This document shows, piece after piece, positions 26,457-35,671 of a DNA stretch of 64,000 bases. Position numbers and translations under genes: made by a program. A model generated the notes under the pieces. It was not told the DNA's origin. It saw nothing but the letters and a program-made list of their open reading frames with translations, and searched no databases. The stretch comes from Halolamina pelagica (GTDB lineage: Archaea > Halobacteriota > Halobacteria > Halobacteriales > Haloferacaceae): NCBI RefSeq assembly GCF_900115675.1, contig NZ_FOXI01000001.1:62001-126000 (forward strand), given 5' to 3'. Position 1 is the first letter of the stretch. Each line of letters starts with the position of its first letter.

Positions 26457-27157
26457 CGAACCACCAGAAGCGACTCTCGGTACCGAACTCCTGGCCGGTC
26501 GAACGGAAGGAGGAGACGTTCACGGTCAAGGCCGACGCGGGCCCGCACGGCGAGAAGGGGGTTCCCCTCCTGATCGTCCTGCGCGACGTGCTCGGCTACG
26601 TGGACTCTCGCAAGGAGGCTCGCTACGCGCTGAACAACGACGCGGTACTCGTCAACGGCGACGCTATCGCCGACGAGGCCCGGCCGATCGGGATGTTCGA
26701 CATCCTGGCGTTCCCGGCCCGCGACGAGTACTTCCGCGTGTTCCCCGGCGAGGGCGGCCGGCTCGCGCTCACCCCGATCGACGAGGAGAGCGCGGCCTCC
26801 CGCCTCGGGAAGATCACCGACAAGCGGCAGGTCAGCGGCGGCGACTTCCAGCTCTCGCTGCACGACGGCTCCACGATTCAGCTCGCGGACGCCGACGAGT
26901 ACAGCGCGGGCGACTCGCTCGTGATCGACAACGAGGACAAGGAGATCGTGGCCCACTTCGACTACGAGGAGGGCGCGCTCGTCACCGCCGTCGACGGCCA
27001 GCACGCCGGCGAGATCGGCGAGGTCGACGAGATCCTCGTCACCCCCGGTTCCGGCCGCAACGCCGTGACCGTCTCGACCGACGACGGCTCCTTCGAGACC
27101 GTCGAGGAGTACGTCGTCACCATCGACGAGAACTTCGTGGGTGATGACGATGAGTGA
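26453..27157 (+). CDS. rps4e: 30S ribosomal protein S4e (eS4)
   Basis: A 234-residue archaeal/eukaryotic-specific eS4, with an S4-like RNA-binding domain ([20 protein letters not shown]) followed by a KOW motif ([18 protein letters not shown]). It has no bacterial counterpart. It ends overlapping the start of rpl5 by eight bases. Confidence 0.97.
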   Translation: MTNHQKRLSVPNSWPVERKEETFTVKADAGPHGEKGVPLLIVLRDVLGYVDSRKEARYALNNDAVLVNGDAIADEARPIGMFDILAFPARDEYFRVFPGEGGRLALTPIDEESAASRLGKITDKRQVSGGDFQLSLHDGSTIQLADADEYSAGDSLVIDNEDKEIVAHFDYEEGALVTAVDGQHAGEIGEVDEILVTPGSGRNAVTVSTDDGSFETVEEYVVTIDENFVGDDDE

Positions 27158-27674
27158 GGCCGAATCGGAGTTCCATTCGATGCGCGAGCCGACCATCGAG
27201 AAGGTCGTCGTCCACACGGGCGTCGGCCAGGGTGGCCGCGACCTCGGGGACGCCGAGGAGATCATCGAGGAGATCACGGGCCAGCAGTCGGTCCGAACCA
27301 GCGCCAAGCGGACGGTGCAGGCGTTCAACATCCGCGAGGGCGACCCGATCGGCGCGAAGGTCACCCTCCGGAACGAGGACGCCGAGGAGTTCCTCGATAC
27401 CGCGCTCCCGCTCGCGGACATCAGCGCGTCACAGTTCGACAACGCCGGCAACGTCAGCTTCGGCGTCGACGAACACACCGCGTTCCCGAGCCAGGAGTAC
27501 GACCCCAACACCGGGATCTACGGGCTCGACGTGACCGTCACGCTGGTCCGTCCGGGTTACCGCGTCGCCAAGCGCGATCAGGTGACGCGGTCGATCCCCG
27601 ACAAGCACCGCATGACCGCCGAGGACGCGATCGCGTTCCTCGAGACCGAGTTCGACGTGGAGATCGACGAATGA
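27150..27674 (+). CDS. rpl5: 50S ribosomal protein L5 (uL5)
   Basis: A 174-residue uL5, which binds 5S rRNA and contacts the P-site t[43 protein letters not shown] and [16 protein letters not shown] are family marks. Start at ATG 27150 is preferred over GTG 27141 and ATG 27144, because GGTGATGA immediately before it serves as ribosome-binding site and sequence begins MSEAESEF. Confidence 0.96.
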   Translation: MSEAESEFHSMREPTIEKVVVHTGVGQGGRDLGDAEEIIEEITGQQSVRTSAKRTVQAFNIREGDPIGAKVTLRNEDAEEFLDTALPLADISASQFDNAGNVSFGVDEHTAFPSQEYDPNTGIYGLDVTVTLVRPGYRVAKRDQVTRSIPDKHRMTAEDAIAFLETEFDVEIDE

Positions 27675-27862
27675 GTGAACTAGACGGCGAACACACCGGT
27701 AACGAAGAGACCGGCGAGCACGCCACCCAGGGCAGCACGCAGGAGCGGCAGTGCCGCCGCTGCGAGCGCACCGAGGGGCTGGTGAGCAAGTACGGCGTCT
27801 TCGTCTGCCGGCAGTGTTTCCGAGAGATCGCCCGCAGCATGGGCTTCCGGAAGTATCGATAA
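27671..27862 (+). CDS. rps14: 30S ribosomal protein S14, zinc type (uS14)
   Basis: A 63-residue uS14 of the zinc-binding class. Four cysteines in [10 protein letters not shown] and VCRQCF form the site. The C-terminus [12 protein letters not shown] is archaeal. A polar 28-residue N-terminus precedes the zinc domain. It overlaps rpl5 by four bases. Confidence 0.97.
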   Translation: MSELDGEHTGNEETGEHATQGSTQERQCRRCERTEGLVSKYGVFVCRQCFREIARSMGFRKYR

Positions 27863-27864
27863 CT

Positions 27865-28257
27865 ATGGCAGGAAACGACCCACTGGTGAGTGCCCTCTCC
27901 GGCATCGACAACGCCGAGAGCGTCGGGCACCTCGACCACACGGTAGCACCCGCCTCGAACGTCATCGGCCAGATCCTCGAGGTCTTCTACGACCGCGGGT
28001 ACATCGGCGGCTTCGAGTTCGTCGACGACGGCCGGGCCGGCAAGTTCGAGGTCGAACTGAGTGGCGCCATCAACGACTGCGGGGCGGTCAAGCCCCGCTA
28101 CTCGGTCGGCGCTGACGAGTACGAGCAGTGGGAGAAGCGGTTCCTCCCGGCCCGTGACTACGGGTCGCTCATCGTCACGACCAGCCACGGCGTCATGAGC
28201 CACTACGAGGCCCGGGAGAAGGGCATCGGTGGCCAAGTCATCGCGTACGTATACTGA
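27865..28257 (+). CDS. rps8: 30S ribosomal protein S8 (uS8)
   Basis: A 130-residue uS8, which binds the central domain of 16S r[23 protein letters not shown] and [20 protein letters not shown] are conserved. The ATG at 27865 begins [14 protein letters not shown], two bases after rps14. It shares one base with the rpl6 start. Confidence 0.97.
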   Translation: MAGNDPLVSALSGIDNAESVGHLDHTVAPASNVIGQILEVFYDRGYIGGFEFVDDGRAGKFEVELSGAINDCGAVKPRYSVGADEYEQWEKRFLPARDYGSLIVTTSHGVMSHYEAREKGIGGQVIAYVY

Positions 28258-28793
28258 TGAGCAGAACAGAACTCACGATCCCGGACGACGTCTCCGCGGA
28301 GCTCGACCACCTCGACCTCACCGTCGAGGGTCCCAACGGCTCGGTCACCCGACGCCTCTGGTACCCCGACGTGGACGTGAGCGTCGAGGACGGCACCGTG
28401 GTCATCGAGGCCCCCGAGGAGGGGGACGCGAAGACCCGCGCGACGGTCGGCACCTTCGAGAGCCACGTTCGGAACATGTTCCACGGCGTAACCGAGGGAT
28501 GGACCTACGAGATGGAGGTCTTCTACGCCCACTTCCCGATGCAGGTGGAAGTGCAGGGCGAGGAGATCGTCATCGAGAACTTCCTCGGCGAGCGCGCCCC
28601 GCGGCGGACGCCGATCCGGGGCGACACGCAGGTCGAAATCGACGGCGAGCAGATCACGCTCTCGGGCTCCGACAAGGAGGCCGTGGGCCAGACCGCCGCC
28701 GACATCGAACAGCTCACTCGCGTGAGCGACAAGGACAACCGCGTCTTCCAGGACGGCGTGTACATCACGCAGAAACCCACGGGTGATGCCTGA
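28257..28793 (+). CDS. rpl6: 50S ribosomal protein L6 (uL6)
   Basis: A 178-residue uL6, made of two similar domains near the factor-binding site. [19 protein letters not shown] and the C-terminal [15 protein letters not shown] are typical for archaea and eukaryotes. It overlaps rpl32e by one base. Confidence 0.97.
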   Translation: MSRTELTIPDDVSAELDHLDLTVEGPNGSVTRRLWYPDVDVSVEDGTVVIEAPEEGDAKTRATVGTFESHVRNMFHGVTEGWTYEMEVFYAHFPMQVEVQGEEIVIENFLGERAPRRTPIRGDTQVEIDGEQITLSGSDKEAVGQTAADIEQLTRVSDKDNRVFQDGVYITQKPTGDA

Positions 28794-29497
28794 TGGCTGA
28801 CGACGAACCCCAGGAGATCGAGGACATCAGCGGCGTCGGCCCCTCGAAGGCCGAGACGCTGGCCGAGGCCGGCTACGACTCCGTCGAGGACCTCAAGGCC
28901 GCCTCGCAGTCCGAACTCGCGGAGGTCGACGGCGTCGGGAACGCTCTCGCCGCCCGTATCAAGGCCGACGTCGGTGGCCTCGAAGTCGAAGAGGAGACCG
29001 AGGCCGAGATCGAGGACGAGGGCGAGGAGGCGGCCGACGAGGAGGAAGCAGTGGAGACGGAGCTCCAGCCTCGCGGCCACGCCGACAAGACGCCCGACCT
29101 GGACGACGACACCGCGGCCGCGCTCGCACAGAAGCACCGCGAGGGCAAGCCGCAGTTCAACCGCCAGGACTACCACAAGAAGAAGCGCGTCCCCACCTCG
29201 TGGCGACGCCCGACCGGCGGCCTCTCGAAGCAGCGACGCGGCATCAAGGGCAAGGGCGACACGGTCCAGGCGGGCTTCCGCTCGCCGACGGCCGCCCGTG
29301 GCCTGCACCCCAGCGGCTTCGAGGAAGTGTACGTCCACAACGTCGACGACCTCGACGGCGTCGACGGCGACACCGAGGCGGTCCGCATCGCCTCGAAGGT
29401 CGGCGCCCGCAAGCGCGAGCGCATCGAGGAGGAGTGTGAGGACGCCGGCATTCGCGTCCTCAATCCGACCTACGTCGAAGTGGAGGTAGAGGAATGA
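28793..29497 (+). CDS. rpl32e: 50S ribosomal protein L32e (eL32) with HhH domain
   Basis: A 234-residue eL32. Residues about 110-230 are the ribosomal domain ([39 protein letters not shown]). Residues 1-60 are a helix-hairpin-helix pair ([20 protein letters not shown] and [19 protein letters not shown]), then an acidic linker. The HhH extension is known in haloarchaeal L32e; its role, possibly extra RNA binding, is unclear. Confidence 0.96.
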   Translation: MADDEPQEIEDISGVGPSKAETLAEAGYDSVEDLKAASQSELAEVDGVGNALAARIKADVGGLEVEEETEAEIEDEGEEAADEEEAVETELQPRGHADKTPDLDDDTAAALAQKHREGKPQFNRQDYHKKKRVPTSWRRPTGGLSKQRRGIKGKGDTVQAGFRSPTAARGLHPSGFEEVYVHNVDDLDGVDGDTEAVRIASKVGARKRERIEEECEDAGIRVLNPTYVEVEVEE

Positions 29498-29961
29498 CGG
29501 ATCTGAGCGCACAGAAGCGACTCGCAGCCGAAGAACTGGACGTGGGCGAGAACCGCGTCTGGTTCGACCCGGAGGCACAGGACGAACTCGCGGACGCGAT
29601 CACCCGCGAGGACATCCGCGACCTGATCGCGGACGGAACCATCCGCACGGAGGACGCCAAGTCCAACTCCCGCGGTCGCGCCCGCGAGCGGACGGAGAAG
29701 CGCGACTACGGGCACCGCACCGGCGCCGGCTCCCGGAAGGGGAAGGCCGGCGCCCGGCGCGACGAGAAGGACGAGTGGGTCAGCCGGATCCGCGCCCAGC
29801 GCGCCCGACTGAAGGAGCTTCGCGACGACGAGGAGGTCCTCGACGCCTCCCAGTACCGCGAGCTCTACAACAAGGCCGGCGGCGGCGAGTTCGACAGCGT
29901 CGCCCGCCTCGAGGCCTTCGCGGAGAACAACTACGACGTCGAGATCGGAGGCGACGACTAA
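29494..29961 (+). CDS. rpl19e: 50S ribosomal protein L19e (eL19)
   Basis: A 155-residue archaeal/eukaryotic eL19, an elongated helical protein reaching the small subunit. [20 protein letters not shown] and [20 protein letters not shown] are diagnostic. It overlaps neighbours on both sides (four bases and one base). Confidence 0.97.
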   Translation: MTDLSAQKRLAAEELDVGENRVWFDPEAQDELADAITREDIRDLIADGTIRTEDAKSNSRGRARERTEKRDYGHRTGAGSRKGKAGARRDEKDEWVSRIRAQRARLKELRDDEEVLDASQYRELYNKAGGGEFDSVARLEAFAENNYDVEIGGDD

Positions 29962-30518
29962 TGGCAACAGGACCACGATACAAGGTGCCGATGCGTCGTC
30001 GCCGTGAGGTCCGAACGGACTACCATCAGCGGTTGCGCCTGCTGAAATCCGGCAAGCCTCGCCTGGTCGCCCGGGTGAGCAACAAGCACGTCAGGGCGCA
30101 GCTGGCCAGTCCCGGACCCGACGGCGACGAGATCCACGCCGCAGCGTCCAGCGAGGACCTGTCGGAGTACGGCTGGGAGGCTCCCACGGGGAACCTGCCG
30201 AGCGCGTACCTGACGGGCTTCCTCGCCGGCCTGCGAGCGGTCGACGCCGGCCTCGACGAGGCCGTACTCGACATCGGTCTCAACACGGCGACGCCCGGCA
30301 ACAAGGTGTTCGCAGTACAGGAAGGTGCAATCGACGCAGGGCTCGAAATCCCCCACAGCGAGAGCGTGCTGGCGGACTGGTCGCGTAACCGCGGCGAGCA
30401 CATCGCCGAGTACGCCGAGCAGGTCGACGGCGACCTCTACAGCGGGGAGTTCGACGCCACGGAGCTACCGGCGCACTTCGACGACGTGCGTGAGGCGCTC
30501 CAGGAGGACTACGAATGA
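29961..30518 (+). CDS. rpl18: 50S ribosomal protein L18 (uL18)
   Basis: A 185-residue uL18, which binds 5S rRNA with L5. The archaeal form begins [20 protein letters not shown] and contains [17 protein letters not shown]. The ATG at 29961 follows directly in the stop codon of rpl19e, and the 3' end overlaps rps5 by four bases. Confidence 0.97.
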   Translation: MATGPRYKVPMRRRREVRTDYHQRLRLLKSGKPRLVARVSNKHVRAQLASPGPDGDEIHAAASSEDLSEYGWEAPTGNLPSAYLTGFLAGLRAVDAGLDEAVLDIGLNTATPGNKVFAVQEGAIDAGLEIPHSESVLADWSRNRGEHIAEYAEQVDGDLYSGEFDATELPAHFDDVREALQEDYE

Positions 30519-31168
30519 GCCATAACGACGGCTGGGAGCCGGTTACCCGGCTCGGCAAGAAAGTGCAGGAAGGAGAGATCTCCTCCATGGAGGAGGCGCT
30601 GGAGTCCGGGCTCCCGCTGAAGGAGCACGAGATCGTGGACCAGCTCCTCCCCGGCATGGAGGACGAGGTACTGGACATCAACATGGTCCAGCGCATGACC
30701 GACTCCGGCCGGCGGGTGAAGTTCCGCTGTGTCGTCGTCGTGGGCAACCGCGACGGCTACCTCGGCTACGCCGAGGGCCGCGACGACCAGGTCGGCGGCG
30801 CGATCCAGAAGGCCATCGAGGTGGCCAAGCTGAACGTGATCAGCGTCGACCGCGGCTCCGGTTCCTGGGAGGACCAGGCCGGCGGCGTGAACTCGCTGAC
30901 CCGGAAGGCCGAGGGGAAGGCCGGCTCGGTCGAGGTCGAAGTCATCCCGGCCCCGCAGGGGCTCGGGCTGGCCGGCGCCGAGACCGTCCGGAACATCCTC
31001 GAACTGGCCGGGATCCAGGACGCCTGGACCCAGTCCAACGGCAACACCCGGACGACGGTCAACCTCGCGAAAGCGACGTTCAACGCGCTCGAGAACGCCT
31101 CGCAGGCACGCACGCCCGACCGCGCGGCACGCGTCCAGCGCGAGGCTGAGGACGGGGTGAGCAACTGA
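30515..31168 (+). CDS. rps5: 30S ribosomal protein S5 (uS5)
   Basis: A 217-residue uS5 with an N-terminal dsRNA-binding-like fold, involved in translational accuracy. [40 protein letters not shown] and [18 protein letters not shown] are family marks. It shares one base with rpl30. Confidence 0.97.
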   Translation: MSHNDGWEPVTRLGKKVQEGEISSMEEALESGLPLKEHEIVDQLLPGMEDEVLDINMVQRMTDSGRRVKFRCVVVVGNRDGYLGYAEGRDDQVGGAIQKAIEVAKLNVISVDRGSGSWEDQAGGVNSLTRKAEGKAGSVEVEVIPAPQGLGLAGAETVRNILELAGIQDAWTQSNGNTRTTVNLAKATFNALENASQARTPDRAARVQREAEDGVSN

Positions 31169-31626
31169 TGCGGGCGATCGTCCAACTGCGCGGCGAGGTC
31201 GACATGACCGCCGGGCAGCGCGACACGCTCGACATGCTCAACCTCGGTCGCGTCAACCACGCGGCACTCGTCCCCGAGACCGACACGTACGACGGGATGG
31301 TGGCGAAGGTCAACGACTTCGTCGCCCACGGCGAGCCCTCCGTGGAGACGCTGGCGCTCCTGCTCGAGAAGCGTGCGGACGCGCTCGACGCCGACGCCGA
31401 CGTCGACGAGGAGTACCTCGCCGAGGAGACCGACTACGACAGCTTCGAGGCGCTCGCCGAGGCGCTGCTCGAGGAGGAGACGACGCTGCGCGAGCAGCAC
31501 ATCTCCCCGACGATCCGTCTGCACCCGCCGCGGGGTGGCCACGACGGCATCAAACACCCCGACAGCACGGGCGGCGAACTCGGTCCCCACGAGGAGATCG
31601 ACCCGCTCCTGGAGGCGATGCGATAA
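31168..31626 (+). CDS. rpl30: 50S ribosomal protein L30 (uL30)
   Basis: A 152-residue uL30 of the longer archaeal/eukaryotic type. RAIVQLRGEVDMTAGQRDTL and MLNLGRVNHAALVPETDTYD form the conserved ferredoxin-like domain, followed by the extra C-terminal part ending in PPRGGHDGIKHPDS. It shares one base with rpl15. Confidence 0.97.
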   Translation: MRAIVQLRGEVDMTAGQRDTLDMLNLGRVNHAALVPETDTYDGMVAKVNDFVAHGEPSVETLALLLEKRADALDADADVDEEYLAEETDYDSFEALAEALLEEETTLREQHISPTIRLHPPRGGHDGIKHPDSTGGELGPHEEIDPLLEAMR

Positions 31627-32123
31627 TGACGAGCAAGAAACGACGACAGCGCGGTTCCCGCACGCATGGCGGCGGTAGCCACAAGAACCGGCGCGGCGCC
31701 GGCCACCGTGGCGGCCGCGGCAAGGCGGGCAGCCGCAAACACGAGATGCACCACTACGGGCCCTGGGCGAAGCACGGCTTCACCCAGCCCGAGGAGGTAC
31801 AGGACGACGTCGCCGAGGTGCGCGTCCAGAAGATCGACGAGGACGCGGCGCTGCTGGCCGCGGAGGGCGACGCGGAGAACGACGACGGCGCCTACACCCT
31901 CGACGCCCGCGACGTGGCCGAGGACGGCTGGGAGGCCGACGTGGTGAAGGTGCTCGGCAACGGGCAGGTCCGTCAGGAGCTGCACGTCACCGCCGACGCC
32001 TTCAGCGACGCCGCGACCGAACTCATCGAGGACGCCGGCGGCTCGACCACCGTCTCCGAGCGCGCCCAGGAGCGCGCCGAGCGGGAGGCCGAGCAGGCCG
32101 CTGACGACGAGAGCGAGGACTAA
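31626..32123 (+). CDS. rpl15: 50S ribosomal protein L15 (uL15)
   Basis: A 165-residue uL15, a late-assembly 50S protein. The basic, glycine-rich N-terminus (RRQRGSRTHGGGSHKNRRGA) threads into 23S rRNA, and KVLGNGQVRQELHVTADAF is the conserved core. An acidic tail follows. It lies two bases before secY, as in other archaea. Confidence 0.97.
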   Translation: MTSKKRRQRGSRTHGGGSHKNRRGAGHRGGRGKAGSRKHEMHHYGPWAKHGFTQPEEVQDDVAEVRVQKIDEDAALLAAEGDAENDDGAYTLDARDVAEDGWEADVVKVLGNGQVRQELHVTADAFSDAATELIEDAGGSTTVSERAQERAEREAEQAADDESED

Positions 32124-32125
32124 CC

Positions 32126-33616
32126 ATGAGCTGGAAGGAGACCGCCGAACCGGTGCTCACGCGGATGCCCACGGTCGCGCGGCCGGAGGGGCACGTGCCC
32201 TTCAAGCGGAAGCTGCTGTGGACCGCCGGCATCCTCGTGATGTACTTCTTCCTGACGAACGTCACGCTGTACGGGCTCCAGACGACCACCCAGGGCGGCG
32301 ACTTCTACGGGCAGTTCCGCTCGATCCTCGCCGGCGCGTCCGGCTCGATCCTGCAGCTCGGGATCGGACCGATCGTGACGGCGTCGATCGTGCTCCAACT
32401 GCTCGGCGGCGCCGACCTGCTCGGGCTGGACACCGAGAACGACCCGCGCGATCAGGTGCTCTATCAGGGCCTCCAGAAGCTGCTGGTGGTCGTGATGATC
32501 ATCCTGACCGGCGCGCCGATGGTGTTCGCGAGCCCGCTGCTGAGCGCCGACCCGCAGGTCGCCCAGCAGCTCGGCATCGGCGGCCGTGGCGTCGAGGGGC
32601 TGCTGTTCGCCCAGATCTTCGTCGGCGGGATCCTGATCCTGTTCATGGACGAGATCGTGAGCAAGTGGGGCGTCGGTTCCGGGGTCGGGCTGTTCATCAT
32701 CGCCGGCGTGAGCCAGCGACTGGTGGGCGGGCTGTTCTCCTGGAGCGGTCTCACCCCGACCGCCTCCGACGGCTTCGTCGCCGTCTGGATCGGGATCATC
32801 ACCGGGAGCGCCGAGCTCCCGGGGTCGCCGCTGACCGCGGACGGGCTGAGCGCCATCTTCCTCGGCCAGGGGATGATCCTCGCGATGATCACGACGGTGC
32901 TGATCTTCGTCGTGGTCGTCTACGCCGAGAGCGTTCGCGTGGAGATCCCGCTCTCGCACGCCCGCGTGAAGGGCGCCCGCGGGAAGTTCCCCGTGAAGCT
33001 CATCTACGCCAGCGTCCTGCCGATGATCCTCGTTCGGGCGCTGCAGGCCAACCTGCAGTTCCTCGGACAGATCCTCCACAGCCAGTGGGGCGGTATGCCC
33101 GCGTGGCTGGGTGACTACGGCAATCAGGGACAGGTCACCGAGGGGCTCTTCTGGTACCTCAAACCCATCCAGAGCCCCGAGGAGTGGATGTGGTTCGTGG
33201 GCGCGACCGTCACCGCCGAGTGGTGGCAGGTCCTGCTCCGGATCGGCGTCGACCTGACGTTCATGATCGTGGGCGGCGCGATCTTCGCGATCTTCTGGGT
33301 GGAGACCACCGGGATGGGCCCGGAGGCCACCGCCCAGCAGATCCAGAACTCCGGGATGCAGATCCCCGGCTTCCGGCGGAACCCGCAGGTGATCGAGAAG
33401 GTGATGGAGCGGTACATCCCGCAGGTCACCGTCATCGGCGGCGCCCTCGTCGGGCTGCTGGCGGTGATGGCGAACATGCTCGGCACAATCGGGCAGGTCT
33501 CCGGAACGGGGCTGCTGCTGACGGTCTCCATTACGTACAAGCTGTACGAGGAGATCGCCGAGGAGCAGCTGATGGAGATGCACCCGATGATGCGCCAGAT
33601 GTTCGGTTCGGAGTAA
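32126..33616 (+). CDS. secY: Preprotein translocase subunit SecY
   Basis: A 496-residue, ten-helix membrane protein forming the Sec protein-conducting channel together with SecE and SecG/Sbh. Typical stretches are TNVTLYGLQTTTQGGDF (plug region), GSILQLGIGPIVTASIVLQL, GVGSGVGLFIIAGVSQR and the cytoplasmic loop ESVRVEIPLSHARVKGARG. The last helices carry GFRRNPQVIEKVMERYIPQV. It ends the array and lets membrane and secreted proteins be made with the ribosome set. The next gene is 87 bases away. Confidence 0.97.
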   Translation: MSWKETAEPVLTRMPTVARPEGHVPFKRKLLWTAGILVMYFFLTNVTLYGLQTTTQGGDFYGQFRSILAGASGSILQLGIGPIVTASIVLQLLGGADLLGLDTENDPRDQVLYQGLQKLLVVVMIILTGAPMVFASPLLSADPQVAQQLGIGGRGVEGLLFAQIFVGGILILFMDEIVSKWGVGSGVGLFIIAGVSQRLVGGLFSWSGLTPTASDGFVAVWIGIITGSAELPGSPLTADGLSAIFLGQGMILAMITTVLIFVVVVYAESVRVEIPLSHARVKGARGKFPVKLIYASVLPMILVRALQANLQFLGQILHSQWGGMPAWLGDYGNQGQVTEGLFWYLKPIQSPEEWMWFVGATVTAEWWQVLLRIGVDLTFMIVGGAIFAIFWVETTGMGPEATAQQIQNSGMQIPGFRRNPQVIEKVMERYIPQVTVIGGALVGLLAVMANMLGTIGQVSGTGLLLTVSITYKLYEEIAEEQLMEMHPMMRQMFGSE

Positions 33617-33703
33617 CGCGCCACCGCGGACGGCGCACTCCTTCTTCCCGCCTCGTCGCAGTCCGTGGGGTAGATTCAACACCACCTATCGCTACGTTCC
33701 GGT

Positions 33704-34393
33704 ATGCGCGTGTTCTCGTCGCCGGCCGACCGCCGGCGGGCGCTGCTCGCCCTGCTCGCGGTCCTCGTCGGGTTCGCCGGGCTCTACGTCGCGGTTCGCC
33801 AGTATCTCCCCTTCCTCACGGACGCTCGCGCGCTCCGTGCGTGGGTCGCGGAGTTCGGCTATCTGGCACCGCTCGCGTTCGTGATCGTACAGGCGCTCCA
33901 GGTCGTGATCGCGCCGATCCCCGGGCAGGCCATCGCGCTCATGGGCGGCTACCTCTTCGGCCCCGTCGCCGGGACGGTGTACAGCCTCCTCGGCGTCCTG
34001 ATCGGGAGCGCGGTCGCGTTCCTGCTCGCGAAGCGGTTCGGCCGCCCGTTCGTCGAGCGCGTGCTCCGCGCGGAGGTCGTCGCCAGCTTCGACGGGTTCG
34101 TCGAGCGCGTCGGCGTCCCGGGGCTGTTCCTGTTCGTCGTGGTCCCGGGGCTCCCCGACGACGTGATCTGTTTCCTGAGCGGGCTGACGACGTGGCGGCT
34201 CCGGACGTTCCTCCCCGTGATGGCACTCGGCCGGCTGCCGTCGTACGCGCTCACCGTCTACGCGGGCGACGAGCTCGCCAGCGGCCGGTTCGGGTTGGCG
34301 GTGTCGCTGCTGGCGCTCGTCGCCGTCCTCTCGGTGGCCGGCTACTACAACCAGGACCGCATCCGCGCGTTCGTCGAATCCATCGGCGATTGA
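33704..34393 (+). CDS. TVP38/TMEM64 (DedA-like) membrane protein
   Basis: A 229-residue membrane protein of the SNARE-associated/TVP38 group, whose members are implicated in lipid scrambling or transport. The family core is visible as IPGQAIALMGGYLFGPVAGT, GSAVAFLLAKRFGRPFVERV, the FVVVPGLPDDVICFLSGLT re-entrant segment and LGRLPSYALTVYAGDEL. Six hydrophobic segments are seen. It stands alone after the ribosomal array, so no operon context is available. Confidence 0.88.
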   Translation: MRVFSSPADRRRALLALLAVLVGFAGLYVAVRQYLPFLTDARALRAWVAEFGYLAPLAFVIVQALQVVIAPIPGQAIALMGGYLFGPVAGTVYSLLGVLIGSAVAFLLAKRFGRPFVERVLRAEVVASFDGFVERVGVPGLFLFVVVPGLPDDVICFLSGLTTWRLRTFLPVMALGRLPSYALTVYAGDELASGRFGLAVSLLALVAVLSVAGYYNQDRIRAFVESIGD

Positions 34394-34493
34394 TCGCCGT
34401 CGGTACCGAGCCACGCGTGACGACTCCGAACCCCTCCCACGAGCAGGTTGCGAACGGATGGCGTACGGTCCTTGGTACACCGACTCAGAGTAA

Positions 34494-34502
34494 GGTTATA
34501 AC
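34494..34502 (+). promoter_or_regulatory. TATA-like element for UPF0058 gene
   Basis: GGTTATAAC lies 26-34 bases before ATG 34528, one of the clearest TATA boxes in the window. Confidence 0.6.
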
Positions 34503-34527
34503 CCTCCGGTTGATACACCCGGTGTCC

Positions 34528-34767
34528 ATGAAGAAGCAGGAGCTCATCCACCTGCACGGTCTTCTCGCCGAACTTCAGAGCCAGTTCGACGCAGCGGGCG
34601 AGACCGTCTCCGAGGAGTACCGAGAGCTTGGTGTGCAGCCGACCTCGATCCACCGCTCGAAAACTGACCACAAGGCGGCCGTGTTCGCGCTGATCCACGG
34701 CGTCACCGACGAACTCGAAGCCGACGACGAGGCGGAGACCGAGACGGTCGCCGCCACCGCGGACTGA
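34528..34767 (+). CDS. UPF0058 family small protein
   Basis: A 79-residue protein. The start MKKQELIHLHGLLAEL and the phrase LGVQPTSIHRSKTDHKAAVF identify the archaeal UPF0058 family, a small helical protein of unknown function found across euryarchaea. An acidic tail completes it. The strong leaderless promoter implies good expression. Confidence 0.88.
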   Translation: MKKQELIHLHGLLAELQSQFDAAGETVSEEYRELGVQPTSIHRSKTDHKAAVFALIHGVTDELEADDEAETETVAATAD

Positions 34768-34868
34768 GTCCCCGACCGCACCGCTTACTCCCGACAGCCG
34801 ACCCGGCAGTTCCAACGCCGTTGATTCCGCGACGGCGTCGCGTTCGATTCACCGTAATCGGTACTGAA

Positions 34869-34878
34869 GCGTTTATCT
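34869..34878 (+). promoter_or_regulatory. TATA-like element, gene at 34936
   Basis: GCGTTTATCT lies about 58-67 bases before ATG 34936, implying a leader of roughly 30-35 bases. Confidence 0.45.
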
Positions 34879-34903
34879 GTCTACCGCGGCTACAACTAGG
34901 TGA

Positions 34904-34932
34904 GGCGCGCTTCATACCGCGCCGGGGAGGTA
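34904..34932 (+). promoter_or_regulatory. Leader hairpin next to ribosome-binding site
   Basis: GGCGCG (34904-34909) and CGCGCC (34918-34923) can pair across an 8-base loop, immediately before GGGGAGGT (34924-34931). Unlike most genes here this one appears to have a leader with a strong Shine-Dalgarno, whose access the hairpin might affect. Confidence 0.4.
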
Positions 34933-34935
34933 ACC

Positions 34936-35121
34936 ATGAGTGTACGACAGACGCCGTCGGGTGAGCTGCTGGGATCGTACCCCGACTTCGGGTTGAGCTG
35001 TCGGTACGACGACGACGACGACCCGTCGGAGGTCACGCTCTTCCCGGGGGAGGAGATGTCGACCACCGAGTGGGTCACCGCCGACCTCGACAGCGCGGTC
35101 TCGCTCGACGAGATCCGATAG
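34936..35121 (+). CDS. Small haloarchaeal protein, unknown
   Basis: A 61-residue acidic protein beginning MSVRQTPSGELLGSYPDFG and holding five consecutive Asp residues near residue 25. LFPGEEMSTTEWVTADLDSA follows. The text looks like a complete small beta-rich domain. I recognise the style as widespread in haloarchaea, but no function is known to me. Start chosen by the GGGGAGGT ribosome-binding site five bases upstream. Confidence 0.7.
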   Translation: MSVRQTPSGELLGSYPDFGLSCRYDDDDDPSEVTLFPGEEMSTTEWVTADLDSAVSLDEIR

Positions 35122-35212
35122 CCCCCGGTTTTTCCCGTTCTCGACGCCCCTTCAGCGCCGCATCGTCTCACGACTTCGCTTGTCCCCCGCTCTGGATCCG
35201 CCGCAGAGGATA

Positions 35213-35222
35213 GGGTTAAACC
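35213..35222 (+). promoter_or_regulatory. TATA-like element for UspA-permease pair
   Basis: GGGTTAAACC lies 24-33 bases before ATG 35246. Confidence 0.55.
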
Positions 35223-35245
35223 GGAAGCGAGGGAACTCCCTCCAC

Positions 35246-35671
35246 ATGACTGACGACTCGTCAGCCCCGCTTCTGTCCCACGTGTTCGTTCCCGTCGCGA
35301 CTGAAAAGGACGCCCGCGAGACCGCGGTCGCGCTGGCGCCGTACGATCCCGAGCGCGTCACCGTGGTCCACGTCGTCGAGAAGGGCGGCGGCGTCCCGGA
35401 CAAGACGCCCGTCGAGCAGTCCGAGTCGATCGCCGCGACGGCGTTCGAGGCGTTCCGCGAGCGCTTCCCCGACGCTGAGACCGAGACCGTCTACCGCCGG
35501 AACGTGGTTCAGGGGATCGTCGACGCAGCCGCCGAAACGGGCGCCAGCGCCATCGCGTTCCAGCCCCGGGAGGGCGGCCGGCTCAAGCAGTTCCTCTCCG
35601 GCGATCGAACGCTCCGACTGGTGACCGACGCCGACCGGCCGGTGATCACGCTGCCGGGTCGAACCGAATGA
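35246..35671 (+). CDS. Universal stress protein (UspA family)
   Basis: A 141-residue single Usp domain. HVFVPVATEKDARETAVAL opens it, VTVVHVVEKGGG is strand 2, and ETGASAIAFQPREGGRLKQF with TDADRPVITLPGR closes it. The normal ATP-loop G-2x-G-9x-G(S/T) is replaced by QPREGGRLKQFLSGDRT, so nucleotide binding is doubtful. The stop overlaps the permease start by four bases, suggesting it works with that transporter, perhaps as a regulatory subunit. Confidence 0.88.
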   Translation: MTDDSSAPLLSHVFVPVATEKDARETAVALAPYDPERVTVVHVVEKGGGVPDKTPVEQSESIAATAFEAFRERFPDAETETVYRRNVVQGIVDAAAETGASAIAFQPREGGRLKQFLSGDRTLRLVTDADRPVITLPGRTE

